From Tsukamurella tyrosinosolvens (GTDB lineage Bacteria > Actinomycetota > Actinomycetes > Mycobacteriales > Mycobacteriaceae), in the NCBI RefSeq assembly GCF_900104775.1, contig NZ_FNSA01000003.1, positions 310,001-374,000 on the forward strand: 64,000 nucleotides of DNA. The letters are read 5' to 3'. Numbering within the stretch: the stretch's first letter is position 1; the number at the start of each line of letters is the position of its first letter. Made by a program: the position numbers and the translations under genes. Positions 1 to 8,156 of this stretch are shown here, piece after piece. The notes under the pieces were generated by a model. That model did not search any database. It was not told the origin of the DNA and saw nothing but the letters and a program-made list of their open reading frames with translations.

Positions 1-89
1 CGGAGACGCAGCTCCGGCCGCAGCACGTGGTGATCGACCCGCAGCAGCCGAGCTACCTGGTCGTGCCCTCGGACCGCCCGCTGCCGTAG
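1..89 (+). CDS. C-terminal end of an unidentified protein (partial)
   Basis: A reading frame enters from the left edge (first full codon at base 3) and ends at a TAG at 87-89, giving about 28 residues that finish SDRPLP. The frame has G/C-rich third positions, as expected for coding DNA here. The start and nearly all of the protein lie outside the window, so no function can be assigned. It converges on the pirin gene, with only 28 bases between the two stops. Confidence 0.45.
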   Translation, partial: ETQLRPQHVVIDPQQPSYLVVPSDRPLP

Positions 90-117
90 CGCCGGCCAGC
101 CGGCCCGGCGGGGCCGG

Positions 118-852
118 TCAGCCGCCCAGGCGGGTGCGCATGCGCCAGAACAGGAACTCGGCACCGGCGGGGCCGGCGGTCACGCGCCGTCCGTCCCCGA
201 CGGTGCGCAGTGAGTCGCCGTCGGCGAGGTCGACGGGCCCCGTCGAGGACTCGGCGAGCACGGCACCGTCGGCCAGGTAGAGGTGCCCGAAGGGCGCGTC
301 CGGCAGGTCGACGGCGTCGCCGGGCGCGAGCCGCGCCGCGAACAGGGTGGCGCCGCGACTGCCGATCCGGATCGCGGCGTCCTGGGCCGGGTCGCCGGAC
401 GCGACGGGGACCAGCCCGCCCGCGGTGAGGTCGGCGTCGACCTCGTGCTGCTCGTACGACGGTGCGCCGCCCGGCTCGTCCGGGAGGACCCACATCTGGA
501 CGAACCGGACGTCGGCGCCCGCGGGGTCGGGGCGGTCGTTGCGCTCGGAGTGCAGCACGCCCGTGCCCGCGCTCATCCGCTGCGCGAGGCCCGGATGGAC
601 CAGCCCGGCGTGTCCCTCGCTGTCCTGATGGACGAGGGAACCGGACAGGACCCAGGTGACGATCTCGACCGCGCGGTGCGGATGCGTGTCGAAGCCCGTA
701 CCCGCCGCGACCTGCTCGGCGTTGCAGGCGAGCAGGACGCCGTGGTGCGTATTGTCCGGATCGTAGTGGTCGCCGAAGGAGAAGCAATGGCGCGACCGCA
801 CGCCCGGCATCGTCGACGCTGCGCGGTCGGATGAGCGAACCAACCGATCCAT
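118..852 (-). CDS. Pirin family protein (bicupin)
   Basis: A 244-residue pirin-like bicupin, close to the usual family length. Pirins carry one Fe(II) in the N-terminal cupin; some bacterial members oxidise flavonoids such as quercetin, others act as redox-linked regulators. The metal ligands are visible: His57 and His59 in THPHRAVEIV, then His101 and Glu103 in VLHSERND, the same positions as in human pirin. The second cupin is more divergent, as is typical. The protein is cytoplasmic with no signal peptide. The start is the ATG at 850-852, which directly precedes the MDRLVRSSDR sequence. It stands alone, facing away from the lipoprotein gene at 932. Substrate is unknown. Confidence 0.9.
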   Translation of the reverse strand: MDRLVRSSDRAASTMPGVRSRHCFSFGDHYDPDNTHHGVLLACNAEQVAAGTGFDTHPHRAVEIVTWVLSGSLVHQDSEGHAGLVHPGLAQRMSAGTGVLHSERNDRPDPAGADVRFVQMWVLPDEPGGAPSYEQHEVDADLTAGGLVPVASGDPAQDAAIRIGSRGATLFAARLAPGDAVDLPDAPFGHLYLADGAVLAESSTGPVDLADGDSLRTVGDGRRVTAGPAGAEFLFWRMRTRLGG

Positions 853-931
853 ATCCCCAGGATGCCATGTGAGGACCGGTAAACTCCGCGGCCAGGGATG
901 CCGAACACACCATGAGCAGCGAGGAGACCAC

Positions 932-2563
932 GTGAGACGCAGCGGCCGGACACGGTACGGCGTCGCGGCGGTGGCCTCCGCGCTCCTGCTGGCGCTGGGC
1001 TCCGGGTTGGCCGCGTGCGGCGACAGCGCCGTCGAAGAAGTGCAGAAGATGCTCGACGGCTACGGCTCCGCGCTCGGCGAGGGGAAGGCCGTCGCGGCGG
1101 CCGCCTTCACCTCCTCGCCCGACGCGGCCGGCGGCGTCATCGGCCGCACGCTGCGTGACATGAACGCGAAGTCCGTGGAGGTCAAGGCCTCCAACGTGCA
1201 GCGCTACTCGGGCGGCAACGCGACGTTCGACGTGAAGACGCACTGGAACTTCGGCGACGGCCGCGACTGGGACTACACCACCAAGGGCAGCGCCTCGCAG
1301 CTGTCGATCGGCTGGCGCATCTCGTGGGATCCCGCGGTGCTCGCGCCCGGCCTCACCCCCGATACGTCGATCCGGCAGATCCGCACCGACGCGAAGCCGC
1401 CGAAGGTCTTCGCCGCCGACAAGTCGGAGCTGATGTTCGCCGGGACCGTGCACCGGCTCACGGTCGACCCGAACAAGACCAAGAACCTCACCGACAGCCT
1501 GACCCGGGTCGCGAAGATCGTCTCCCCGGTCGCGCCGCTCGTCACGCCCGATTCCCTCGCCGCGAAGGCGAAGGCGGACCCCGGCAAGCCGGTCCCCGTC
1601 GTGGACCTGCGCGACGACGACTACGGCGTGCTGGGCGACGCCCTCACCGCCGTCCCCGGCCTGCAGGACACCCCCGCCGGCGACCTGCTCATCGCGAACC
1701 GGCAGCTCTTCTCCCCGCTCTTCGAGGGCATCAAGGGCGCCTGGCAGGCGAACCGCGACGAGACCGCCGGCTGGGAGGTGCAGCTGCTCACGAACGGGAA
1801 GCCGCCCACCAAGATCGTCGGCTTCCAGGGCCCGCCCGGGCCCGACCTGCGGACGTCGATGGACCCCAAGGTGCAGCTCGACGTCGAGAACGCCGTGGTC
1901 CAGCTCGGGCAGCCCGCCGCGATGGTGGTGCTCTCCGTCTCGACCGGCGCCGTGCTCGCGGCGGCGCAGAACACGCAGGCCAGCGGCATCGCGACCGACT
2001 GGGCGCTGAACGGCCTCTCCACCACCGGGCCGGTGCTGGAGCCCCTGTACAGCGAGGTCAACGCGGCCGCGGGGAACGACGCCGGGAAGCAGTCGAAGCT
2101 GCTCGCCCCGCTGGGGATGGGCACCGACTTCGCGATGACCGGCGTGAAGACCACGACCGCGCAACTGCCCGGTACCGGCGGGCGCGGCGCCTCCGAGCTC
2201 GGCGCCGACTCCGTCAAGGCCAGCCCCTTCGGCATGGCCGTCTTCGCCTCCGCGATCGCCAAGGGCAAGACCACCGCGCCCTACGTCGTGCAGGGGCAGA
2301 CGGCGAAGCCCAGCGCGCCTCTCGGCGACGTCGACGACAAGATCCTCAAGGCCGTGCGCGCGAAGATGGACTCGACGGTCTCCCCGTCGGGCGACGGCAG
2401 CGACCTCGTCTCGACCAAGGCCAAGGGGCTCGTGGGCACGAACGGCCCGGAGGGGCCGGGCTGGTTCATCGGTTACCGGGGCGACCAGGCCTTCGCGATC
2501 ATGGTCTCGGGCGAGCGCTCCGGCGCCGGGTCGCTGCAGGTCGCGGGCGCGTACCTGAAGTAG
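932..2563 (+). CDS. Penicillin-binding-protein-like lipoprotein lacking SxxK and KTG
   Basis: A 543-residue exported lipoprotein. The N terminus has Arg residues, a hydrophobic stretch and the lipobox LAAC. I chose the GTG at 932 because GAGGAG lies just upstream and the signal peptide then starts cleanly; an in-frame upstream ATG at 869 would add 21 unlikely residues. The order of regions matches class B PBPs with an NTF2-like MecA_N domain (about residues 30-145), a dimerisation region, and a transpeptidase-like C-terminal domain from about residue 310. The sequence near 357-376 (WALNGLSTTGPVLEPLYSEV) stands where PPGSTFK should be, and 494-508 stands where KTGT should be, so both catalytic motifs are missing and the domain is shorter than usual. 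It probably binds a partner or muropeptides instead of crosslinking. Compare mycobacterial Rv2864c. Confidence 0.8.
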   Translation: MRRSGRTRYGVAAVASALLLALGSGLAACGDSAVEEVQKMLDGYGSALGEGKAVAAAAFTSSPDAAGGVIGRTLRDMNAKSVEVKASNVQRYSGGNATFDVKTHWNFGDGRDWDYTTKGSASQLSIGWRISWDPAVLAPGLTPDTSIRQIRTDAKPPKVFAADKSELMFAGTVHRLTVDPNKTKNLTDSLTRVAKIVSPVAPLVTPDSLAAKAKADPGKPVPVVDLRDDDYGVLGDALTAVPGLQDTPAGDLLIANRQLFSPLFEGIKGAWQANRDETAGWEVQLLTNGKPPTKIVGFQGPPGPDLRTSMDPKVQLDVENAVVQLGQPAAMVVLSVSTGAVLAAAQNTQASGIATDWALNGLSTTGPVLEPLYSEVNAAAGNDAGKQSKLLAPLGMGTDFAMTGVKTTTAQLPGTGGRGASELGADSVKASPFGMAVFASAIAKGKTTAPYVVQGQTAKPSAPLGDVDDKILKAVRAKMDSTVSPSGDGSDLVSTKAKGLVGTNGPEGPGWFIGYRGDQAFAIMVSGERSGAGSLQVAGAYLK

Positions 2564-2584
2564 ACCGGCGCTGCCCCGCCGGGC

Positions 2585-3013
2585 TCAGGAGCCGGTCGCG
2601 GCGCTCTCCGTCGCTTTCGCCCGACGCGACAGGACCGCGGCCGCGACGGCGCGCCATCCCAGCAGGAACAGGCCCAGGGCGATCGTCGCGACGATGACGA
2701 AGCTGACCTCGACGCCCTTCGACGTGAGCAGCCCGCGGGCCGTCATGCCGAAGGCCACCGTCGACACCCAGATGATGACGCCGGCGGGGAAGACGCGCCC
2801 CGGCGCGAAGGTCGCGGCGCGACCCGGCTCGTGGCCGCGCAGCGCGGCCAGAACGTACGTGAACGCCCAGCCGACGGCCAGCGCGAGCAGGAACGGCCAG
2901 GCGGTCTCGGCGAAGCCGGCCGGCGAGAAGGCCTCGTCGTGGTTGAACCGGCCGATCACCACGAACAGCAGGACGAAGACCACGTCGAGGGCGGCGATGA
3001 CCGGTATACGCAT
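2585..3013 (-). CDS. DUF3054 family membrane protein
   Basis: A 142-residue integral membrane protein with four predicted hydrophobic helices (roughly residues 5-20, 38-58, 78-98 and 104-125) and a short charged C terminus. The pattern, including the NHDEAF segment after helix 1 and the WPFLLALAVGWAF segment in helix 2, matches the DUF3054 family, which is common in actinobacteria and has no known function. The start is the ATG at 3011-3013. It follows the UPF0104-type membrane gene on the same strand after about 210 bases, and converges on the PBP-like gene with a gap of 21 bases. Confidence 0.8.
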   Translation of the reverse strand: MRIPVIAALDVVFVLLFVVIGRFNHDEAFSPAGFAETAWPFLLALAVGWAFTYVLAALRGHEPGRAATFAPGRVFPAGVIIWVSTVAFGMTARGLLTSKGVEVSFVIVATIALGLFLLGWRAVAAAVLSRRAKATESAATGS

Positions 3014-3222
3014 ACGGCAACGGTAAATGATCTGCGGCTCCTGCCGGGAATCGGATCGCAGGGCGGTGACGGCACGCGGCCGGGGCGCGGTCCTCCCAAC
3101 CGCGACCCCGACCGGGCCTGACCCCCTCGCCCCCCTCCACTCCGGGGCGCCGTGAGCGTTGCGGGTCTCTCGCTCACAAGGGAGACGATGCCCGCACGCC
3201 CTTGAGAGCCGGTTGGGGCGCG

Positions 3223-4473
3223 CTAAATCCGCTGGTCGGGGCCCGTATCGCTGGTCGACGGTCCGCTCTCGCCCGGCGGACCGTCGGGCCGGGGCGGGGG
3301 CTCCGGCGCGGAGGGGTCGGCGTCGGTGGAGTCCGCGGCCGCCTTGGCGGCCTTCTCGGACGGTCGCTCGCCGTTCTTGTCGGGGGCGTCGGGGTCGATG
3401 TCCATGGTGCTGCGGTACGAGACGAAGAAGACGACCCAGCCGATGACGACCACGAGGACGTAACTGACCAGGCGGTACAGGATGGTCGCGGTGAAGGCCT
3501 GGCTCGCGGGCATGCCGGCGAGCACGAGGGCGGGCACGAGCGCCGCCTCGACGAGGCCGAGGCCGCCCGGGATCGGGCTGATGGAGTTGACCACCTTGGA
3601 CGCCGCGTAGGCGCCGGCGAGGGCGGCCAGCCCGGGGGCGTCGCCGACGGCGTAGCAGGCGAACGCGAGGCAGGCCACGTCGGCGATCCAGTTGAACATC
3701 GACCAGCCGAAGGCCTCCGCGCCGTAGCGGCGGCTCATCTTCACGGCCTGGAGCTGCTCGATCACCTCGCGCAGCCGGGCCAAGCCGGTGTCCTCCGGCT
3801 TGTTGCGCAGGTCGTTGATCCAGCGGATGAGGCGCGCGCCCACGACGTAGAGGCCGTCGGGATGCGAGGCCACGTACTGCACGAGCACGATGAAGACCAC
3901 GAGCATGCCGACGGAGAAGATGACCGAGTACGGGCTCGACTTGGCGCCGGCCATGAGGGCGCCCACCAGGCCGAGGACGGCGAGCCCGGCCGACATGAGC
4001 AGGCCGCTCATCACGATCTGCCAGGCCGCGACGACGCGCGAGGCGCCCCACATGCGGGTGCGTCGGTAGACGAGGGTCGGCGCGAGCACCTGCCCGCCGG
4101 GCATCGTCTGCGAGACGGAGTTCGACGCCATCTGCAGGCCCAGGGCCTGCGGCTGCGTCACCTTCACGCCCGCCGAGCGCAGCAGCACCCGCGTGACCTG
4201 GGCGAACGAGTCCATCGAGAAGAAGACCGCGATCACGCAGGCCAGGACCCATTCCCAGCGGATGTGCTCCAGCTCGCGGATCGACTTCGAGACCGTCGGG
4301 CCGAACAGGTACACCTCGACGCCGAGCACGATCGCGACCACCAGCAGCAGGGCCCGTCGGACCCACCGGAGCCGCCGCCGGGTCACGGCGGGGTCCTTCG
4401 GGGGCGCGTCCTCGGGCGGCGTGCCGCCGGAGGGCTCGGCGCCGGGGGAGGGCGCGTCGTCGTCTGCCTGCAT
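3223..4473 (-). CDS. UPF0104 / LPG-synthase-type integral membrane protein (YbhN family)
   Basis: A 416-residue polytopic membrane protein. A Pro-rich acidic N-terminal tail (about 35 residues) and a long charged C-terminal tail (from about residue 345) flank a core of about eight helices. The family signature SPIPGGLGLVEAAL is present near residue 295. This fold is the flippase-like membrane part of MprF/AglD-type proteins; stand-alone actinobacterial copies are thought to move lipids or polyprenyl-linked sugars, but the cargo is unknown. No aminoacyltransferase domain is attached. The start is the ATG at 4471-4473. The gene is divergent from the histidine kinase gene 34 bases away, so their promoters overlap. 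Confidence 0.85.
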   Translation of the reverse strand: MQADDDAPSPGAEPSGGTPPEDAPPKDPAVTRRRLRWVRRALLLVVAIVLGVEVYLFGPTVSKSIRELEHIRWEWVLACVIAVFFSMDSFAQVTRVLLRSAGVKVTQPQALGLQMASNSVSQTMPGGQVLAPTLVYRRTRMWGASRVVAAWQIVMSGLLMSAGLAVLGLVGALMAGAKSSPYSVIFSVGMLVVFIVLVQYVASHPDGLYVVGARLIRWINDLRNKPEDTGLARLREVIEQLQAVKMSRRYGAEAFGWSMFNWIADVACLAFACYAVGDAPGLAALAGAYAASKVVNSISPIPGGLGLVEAALVPALVLAGMPASQAFTATILYRLVSYVLVVVIGWVVFFVSYRSTMDIDPDAPDKNGERPSEKAAKAAADSTDADPSAPEPPPRPDGPPGESGPSTSDTGPDQRI

Positions 4474-4507
4474 CGGCGCCAGCCTACTCAGCGGTTAACG
4501 TGGGCAC

Positions 4508-5710
4508 ATGCAAGGCCTCGCATCGCGGCTGCGGCGCGTCGAACCCACCGGCGACGATGCCGGGGTGGGCGCGTCCGACGGCGACCCCCGCGCGCCGCTC
4601 TGGCGCGGCGCGCAGTGGTTCCGTGCGCTGTCCGTCGTGTACGCCGTCGGCCGGCAGATCGACGAGGCCGACCGGTACCAGCGGATCGGCTGGAGCTGGG
4701 TGATGATCGGCGCCGTCGTGGCGGTCAGCGTGATCGCCGGCCTCGGCTACGTGCGGGGCTTCGGGCGCAACCGGTGGTTCGTGATCGGCGAGTTCGCGGC
4801 GGCCGCCGTGCTGGCGCTGGGCACCGTCTGGGTGGCTTCGCCCGAGTTCACCGCACACAACCAGGCCCTGCCCACCACGCTGTGGCTCACCAACCCGGTG
4901 GTCTCCGCCGCGATCCTCGGCGGGCCGGTCGCCGGTATGGCCGGCGGCATCGCGATCGCGGTGATCAACGCGATCTACCGCGGCACCTTCCCCGAGACCA
5001 TCGTCCGCGACGCCAACTACCCCGTCTTCATGGCCGTCGGCCTCGGTCTCGGCGTGGCGGCCCGCGTCGCGATCCGCTCGCAGGAGCAGCTCCGCGAGGC
5101 CGAGCGCGTCGCCGCCGAGGCCCGCGCCCGCGAGCGGCTCGCCCGGGAGGTGCACGACGGGGTGTTGCAGGCCCTCGCCTTCCTCGCCCGACGGTGCGCC
5201 GAGCTCGGCGGGCCCGGCACGGAGCTGGGCGCCCTGGGGGAACTGGCGGCGCAGCAGGAGCGGGCGCTGCGGCACCTCATCGCGGAGACTCCGGTGGGTC
5301 CTGCCCCGGATCCCGATGGGGACGGCGCCGTCGACCTGCGGGACCTGCTGCGGCCCCTCGCGTCGGCGACGGTCACCCTCGCCGAGCCCGGCGGCCCCGT
5401 GCTGCTCCCGGCGCGCCCGGCCGCCGAGGTGGCCGCCGCGGTGCGGAACGCGCTCGACAACACCGCGTTGCACGCCGGGCCGGGAGCCCGTTCGTACCTG
5501 CTGCTCGAGGACGTCGAGGACGCCGTGCTGGTCACGGTGCGCGACGACGGCACCGGAATCGCGCCGGGACGGCTCGACGCCGCCCGCGCGGAGGGCAGAC
5601 TAGGGGTGTCGGAGTCCATCGTCGGGCGGATGCGGGCGCTGGGCGGCCGGGCCGAACTGACGACGGACGTGGATGAAGGGGTGGAGTGGGAGCTGTGGGT
5701 ACCTCGGTGA
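4508..5710 (+). CDS. MacS-family sensor histidine kinase
   Basis: A 400-residue sensor kinase. The N-terminal part (to about residue 195) has five or so membrane helices and matches the DUF5931/MacS sensor module of actinobacteria. It is followed by a HisKA_3 dimerisation helix with REVHDGVLQ (phospho-accepting His216), then an HATPase_c domain with the N box AVRNALDNTALHA and the G boxes DDGTGI and GRLGVSESI. It would autophosphorylate and pass the phosphate to the regulator encoded immediately downstream, with which its stop codon overlaps (GTGA). The stimulus is unknown; MacRS in Streptomyces is linked to antibiotic production and cell-surface functions. The start ATG is at 4508. Confidence 0.9.
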   Translation: MQGLASRLRRVEPTGDDAGVGASDGDPRAPLWRGAQWFRALSVVYAVGRQIDEADRYQRIGWSWVMIGAVVAVSVIAGLGYVRGFGRNRWFVIGEFAAAAVLALGTVWVASPEFTAHNQALPTTLWLTNPVVSAAILGGPVAGMAGGIAIAVINAIYRGTFPETIVRDANYPVFMAVGLGLGVAARVAIRSQEQLREAERVAAEARARERLAREVHDGVLQALAFLARRCAELGGPGTELGALGELAAQQERALRHLIAETPVGPAPDPDGDGAVDLRDLLRPLASATVTLAEPGGPVLLPARPAAEVAAAVRNALDNTALHAGPGARSYLLLEDVEDAVLVTVRDDGTGIAPGRLDAARAEGRLGVSESIVGRMRALGGRAELTTDVDEGVEWELWVPR

Positions 5711-6366
5711 GCGGGCCGGACGCGGACCCGGCGGGCATCTCCGTGCTGGTGGTGGACGATCACCCGATGTGGCGCGAGGCGGTGGCCCGCGACCTGGAGG
5801 CGCGCGGCTTCGTCGTGGCCGGCACCGCCGATTCGGTGGCGGCCGCCGGGCGGATCGCGAAGGCCGTGCAGCCGTCCGTCGTGCTGATGGACATGTCGCT
5901 GCCCGACGGGAACGGTGCCGCCGGCACCGCGCTCGTGCTGGAGGCGGCGCCGACGGCACAGGTGCTGATCCTCTCCGCCTCCGACGAGCGCGACGACGTG
6001 GTCGAGGCCGTGAAGGCCGGCGCCTGTGGCTACCTGGTCAAGAGCGCGTCCGCGGAGGAGCTGGTCGCGGCCGTGCACGCCACCGCCGAGGGACAGCCGG
6101 TGTTCACGCCCGGCCTCGCCGGGCTGGTGCTGGGCGAGTTCCGTCGGATGGCGTCGGCGCCGGAGCCCGCCGGTCCCGGGTTGACCGCCCGCGAGACCGA
6201 GGTGCTGCGGCTCGTCGCGAAGGGACTGTCCGCCAAGCAGATCGCCACCCGCCTGCACCTGAGCCACCGCACCGTCGAGAACCACGTACAGGCCACGCTG
6301 CGGAAGCTGCAGCTCGGGAACCGGGTGGAGCTGGCGCGCTACGCGTTGGAGAACGGGCTGGACTAG
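5707..6366 (+). CDS. LuxR/NarL-type response regulator, partner of the upstream kinase
   Basis: A two-domain regulator of 219 residues. The receiver domain starts VLVVDDHPMWREAV, with the phosphorylation site Asp62 in VLMDMSLPDG and the conserved Lys in YLVKSAS. The C-terminal LuxR-type helix-turn-helix reads LTARETEVLRLVAKGLSAKQ and continues with a recognition helix around HLSHRTVENHV. I chose the GTG at 5707 because it overlaps the kinase stop in GTGA, the usual translational coupling; an in-frame GTG at 5686 is possible. It forms a two-component system with the preceding gene. Target genes are not evident from the window. Confidence 0.9.
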   Translation: MSGPDADPAGISVLVVDDHPMWREAVARDLEARGFVVAGTADSVAAAGRIAKAVQPSVVLMDMSLPDGNGAAGTALVLEAAPTAQVLILSASDERDDVVEAVKAGACGYLVKSASAEELVAAVHATAEGQPVFTPGLAGLVLGEFRRMASAPEPAGPGLTARETEVLRLVAKGLSAKQIATRLHLSHRTVENHVQATLRKLQLGNRVELARYALENGLD

Positions 6367-6477
6367 TGGCGCCCGGTTCCGGTCGCGGCGCAGCTGATCG
6401 GGAGTCCGCGCCGTCGCGCCGGCGGACGGGATCGCCCTCGCCCGCCGGCGGCCCGGCCCCGTGCTCGCCGCGGTGGA

Positions 6478-6759
6478 TCAGGAGATCGGGACCTCCTTGA
6501 TCTTGGTGTCCTCCTTGCCCGCGGTCTTGCAGTAGGCGATAGCCTCCGCGCGCAGTGCGGTCGCCGCACCCGCTGCCGGCTCCTCGCCGTGCTTGTCCTT
6601 GTACATCTTCTGGACCTGCTCGGTCTGGTCGGCCTCGGACATCGCGACGAAGTCCTTGCAGGTGGTGTCGGCGCCGGCTTTCGCGCACCCGCCGAGCGCC
6701 AGCGACACTGCGAGCGCAGCGATCACGACCACGGACCGGATCGATTGCAGCATTCTCAT
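6478..6759 (-). CDS. Small lipoprotein with two conserved-type cysteines (HdeA-like?)
   Basis: A 93-residue exported protein. After the start MRMLQSIRSV comes a hydrophobic stretch ending in the lipobox LGGC, so it is probably a lipoprotein. The mature part has two further Cys (in DTTCKDFVAMSEADQ and IAYCKTAG) that could form a disulfide. The arrangement resembles HdeA-type periplasmic acid-stress chaperones, but this is a weak similarity judged by eye. I chose the ATG at 6757-6759 because GAGAGG lies nine bases upstream; a GTG at 6780 is an alternative. It lies 13 bases downstream of the GlsB-like gene on the same strand, so the two probably form a stress operon. Confidence 0.7.
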   Translation of the reverse strand: MRMLQSIRSVVVIAALAVSLALGGCAKAGADTTCKDFVAMSEADQTEQVQKMYKDKHGEEPAAGAATALRAEAIAYCKTAGKEDTKIKEVPIS

Positions 6760-6772
6760 CGTCGATCGCCTC

Positions 6773-7078
6773 TCAGCCACGTCGCCCGGTCACCAGGCCC
6801 ACGACGAACAGCAGGACGCATGATCCCGCGAGCGCGGTAAGCAGTGTGAGGATCCACCCGGCACCGGCAGTGGAGACGCCGAGGATCCTGAGGATGATCC
6901 CGCCGACGACGCCGCCGACGATGCCCACCGCGATGTTGAGGAACAGGCCTTGCTGCGCATCGGTTCCCATGATCTTGCTTGCGAGCCACCCCGCGATGCC
7001 GCCGATGATGATCCACGCGATCCAGCCGATGCCGTCGAATCCGAGGCTCGCCTCGACCACCGTTGTTGAGAGTTGCAT
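6773..7078 (-). CDS. GlsB/YeaQ/YmgE family stress-response membrane protein
   Basis: A 101-residue protein with three hydrophobic helices. The family features are clear: WIIIGGIAGWLASKIMG in helix 1, then GLFLNIAVGIVGGVVGG, a Gly-rich second helix, and a third helix near the C terminus. These transglycosylase-associated-domain proteins are small inner-membrane proteins induced by general or envelope stress, with no known enzymatic activity. The start ATG at 7076-7078 has AAGGAG upstream; earlier in-frame codons would add an unrelated Arg-rich leader. It is first in a two-gene unit with the small lipoprotein. About 270 bases upstream, up to the GAF-ANTAR gene, hold no gene I can support. Confidence 0.85.
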   Translation of the reverse strand: MQLSTTVVEASLGFDGIGWIAWIIIGGIAGWLASKIMGTDAQQGLFLNIAVGIVGGVVGGIILRILGVSTAGAGWILTLLTALAGSCVLLFVVGLVTGRRG

Positions 7079-7349
7079 CTGTCTTCTCCTTCTTGCTGGG
7101 ACACCTCGGTGAGGCCACTCAGTCGGAGAACGCGCAAGGGGACCGGCGATCCGTGATGCTCTGCGGGGAAGCGACCGACGGCGCGCGTTCATACCGACGG
7201 GCGTGAAGACGCCGGTCGGTTGAGCGGTCGCACCGTGGTCTCAATGCGGAATGCACTCGAAACGATCATCGCTTCGGTACGGGCGGAACACTAGCACGCG
7301 CGCCTGCTGGGGAGAAGCGTTCCGATGCGCAGCGGACGGCCTCGCCGGA

Positions 7350-8051
7350 TCACGCGGGATCGCGGTTCGCGGAACCCTTCTCCACCACGCGCTCCGCGAT
7401 CGTCGCCAGAGGAACGTTGCTGTCGCTGGATACCCGGGCCAGCAGTTCGAAGGCACGCACCGCATCGACGTCGAACCGCTCCATGAGCATTCCCTTGGCC
7501 TGACCGATGACGTCACGGCTGGCCAGGGCGGAGCGGAACTGCAACGCACGGTCGTTGGCGATGAGGGCGGTCGCGGCCTGCGTCGCCAGCATCCCACCGA
7601 CGGTCTCCGACTCATCGCTGAACGCGTCGACCTTCTCCGAGAACAGGTTCAACGCACCGACCCGGGAATCGAAGGTGAACAACCGGAAGGACAGCATGCT
7701 GACGATCCCCGCTTCCACTGCGGCGGGGGCGAACTCGGGCCAGCGCTCGTCGGCCCGAAGATCGGGTGCGCGGGTCGCGGGGTTGGTGGTCGCCGCGTCC
7801 CAGCAGGGCCCCTGCTGGAACCGGTGTTGCAGCGCGTCGAGCCTCTCCGTCAGTTCCGACGTGGGTGCGAGGGAGCCGTACTTCTCCGGTCCTTCGATGA
7901 TCAGGATCGAGGCGCCCGCCACATCGGGGATCAGCTGGACGCACGCCGATGTGACGCTCTCGAGTGTGCTGTCGAGAGAACTGGTCTGCGCGATGTTGCG
8001 GGACATCTCCGCCATCGTCGACAGGAGGCTTTCGAACCCCTCGTCAGTCAC
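7350..8051 (-). CDS. GAF-ANTAR domain regulator (RNA-binding antiterminator)
   Basis: A 233-residue cytoplasmic protein with an N-terminal GAF sensor domain (about residues 20-160) and a C-terminal ANTAR domain (about 170-228: RDVIGQAKGMLMERF then AFELLARVSSD and TIAERVVE). ANTAR domains bind paired hairpins in nascent mRNA and prevent termination; the GAF domain likely senses a small molecule or redox state. Such proteins are abundant in mycobacteria and relatives. The start is a GTG at 8049-8051. It is followed on the same strand by nothing within 270 bases, so it is probably monocistronic. Its RNA targets cannot be named from the sequence. Confidence 0.88.
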   Translation of the reverse strand: MTDEGFESLLSTMAEMSRNIAQTSSLDSTLESVTSACVQLIPDVAGASILIIEGPEKYGSLAPTSELTERLDALQHRFQQGPCWDAATTNPATRAPDLRADERWPEFAPAAVEAGIVSMLSFRLFTFDSRVGALNLFSEKVDAFSDESETVGGMLATQAATALIANDRALQFRSALASRDVIGQAKGMLMERFDVDAVRAFELLARVSSDSNVPLATIAERVVEKGSANRDPA

Positions 8052-8156
8052 TGTGCTCGTCCTCCGGTGCCGGCGGTGGTCGGTCTACCGCGAGAAAGTA
8101 GCACGGTCGCCCGGACTCTCCTCGCAGCCGACGAGGCCCGGGCAGGGCAGGGCTGT

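Noticed and set aside
869-931. Earlier ATG start for the PBP-like lipoprotein
   Set aside because: It would place 21 polar residues before the signal peptide and lacks a ribosome site, whereas GTG 932 follows GAGGAG.
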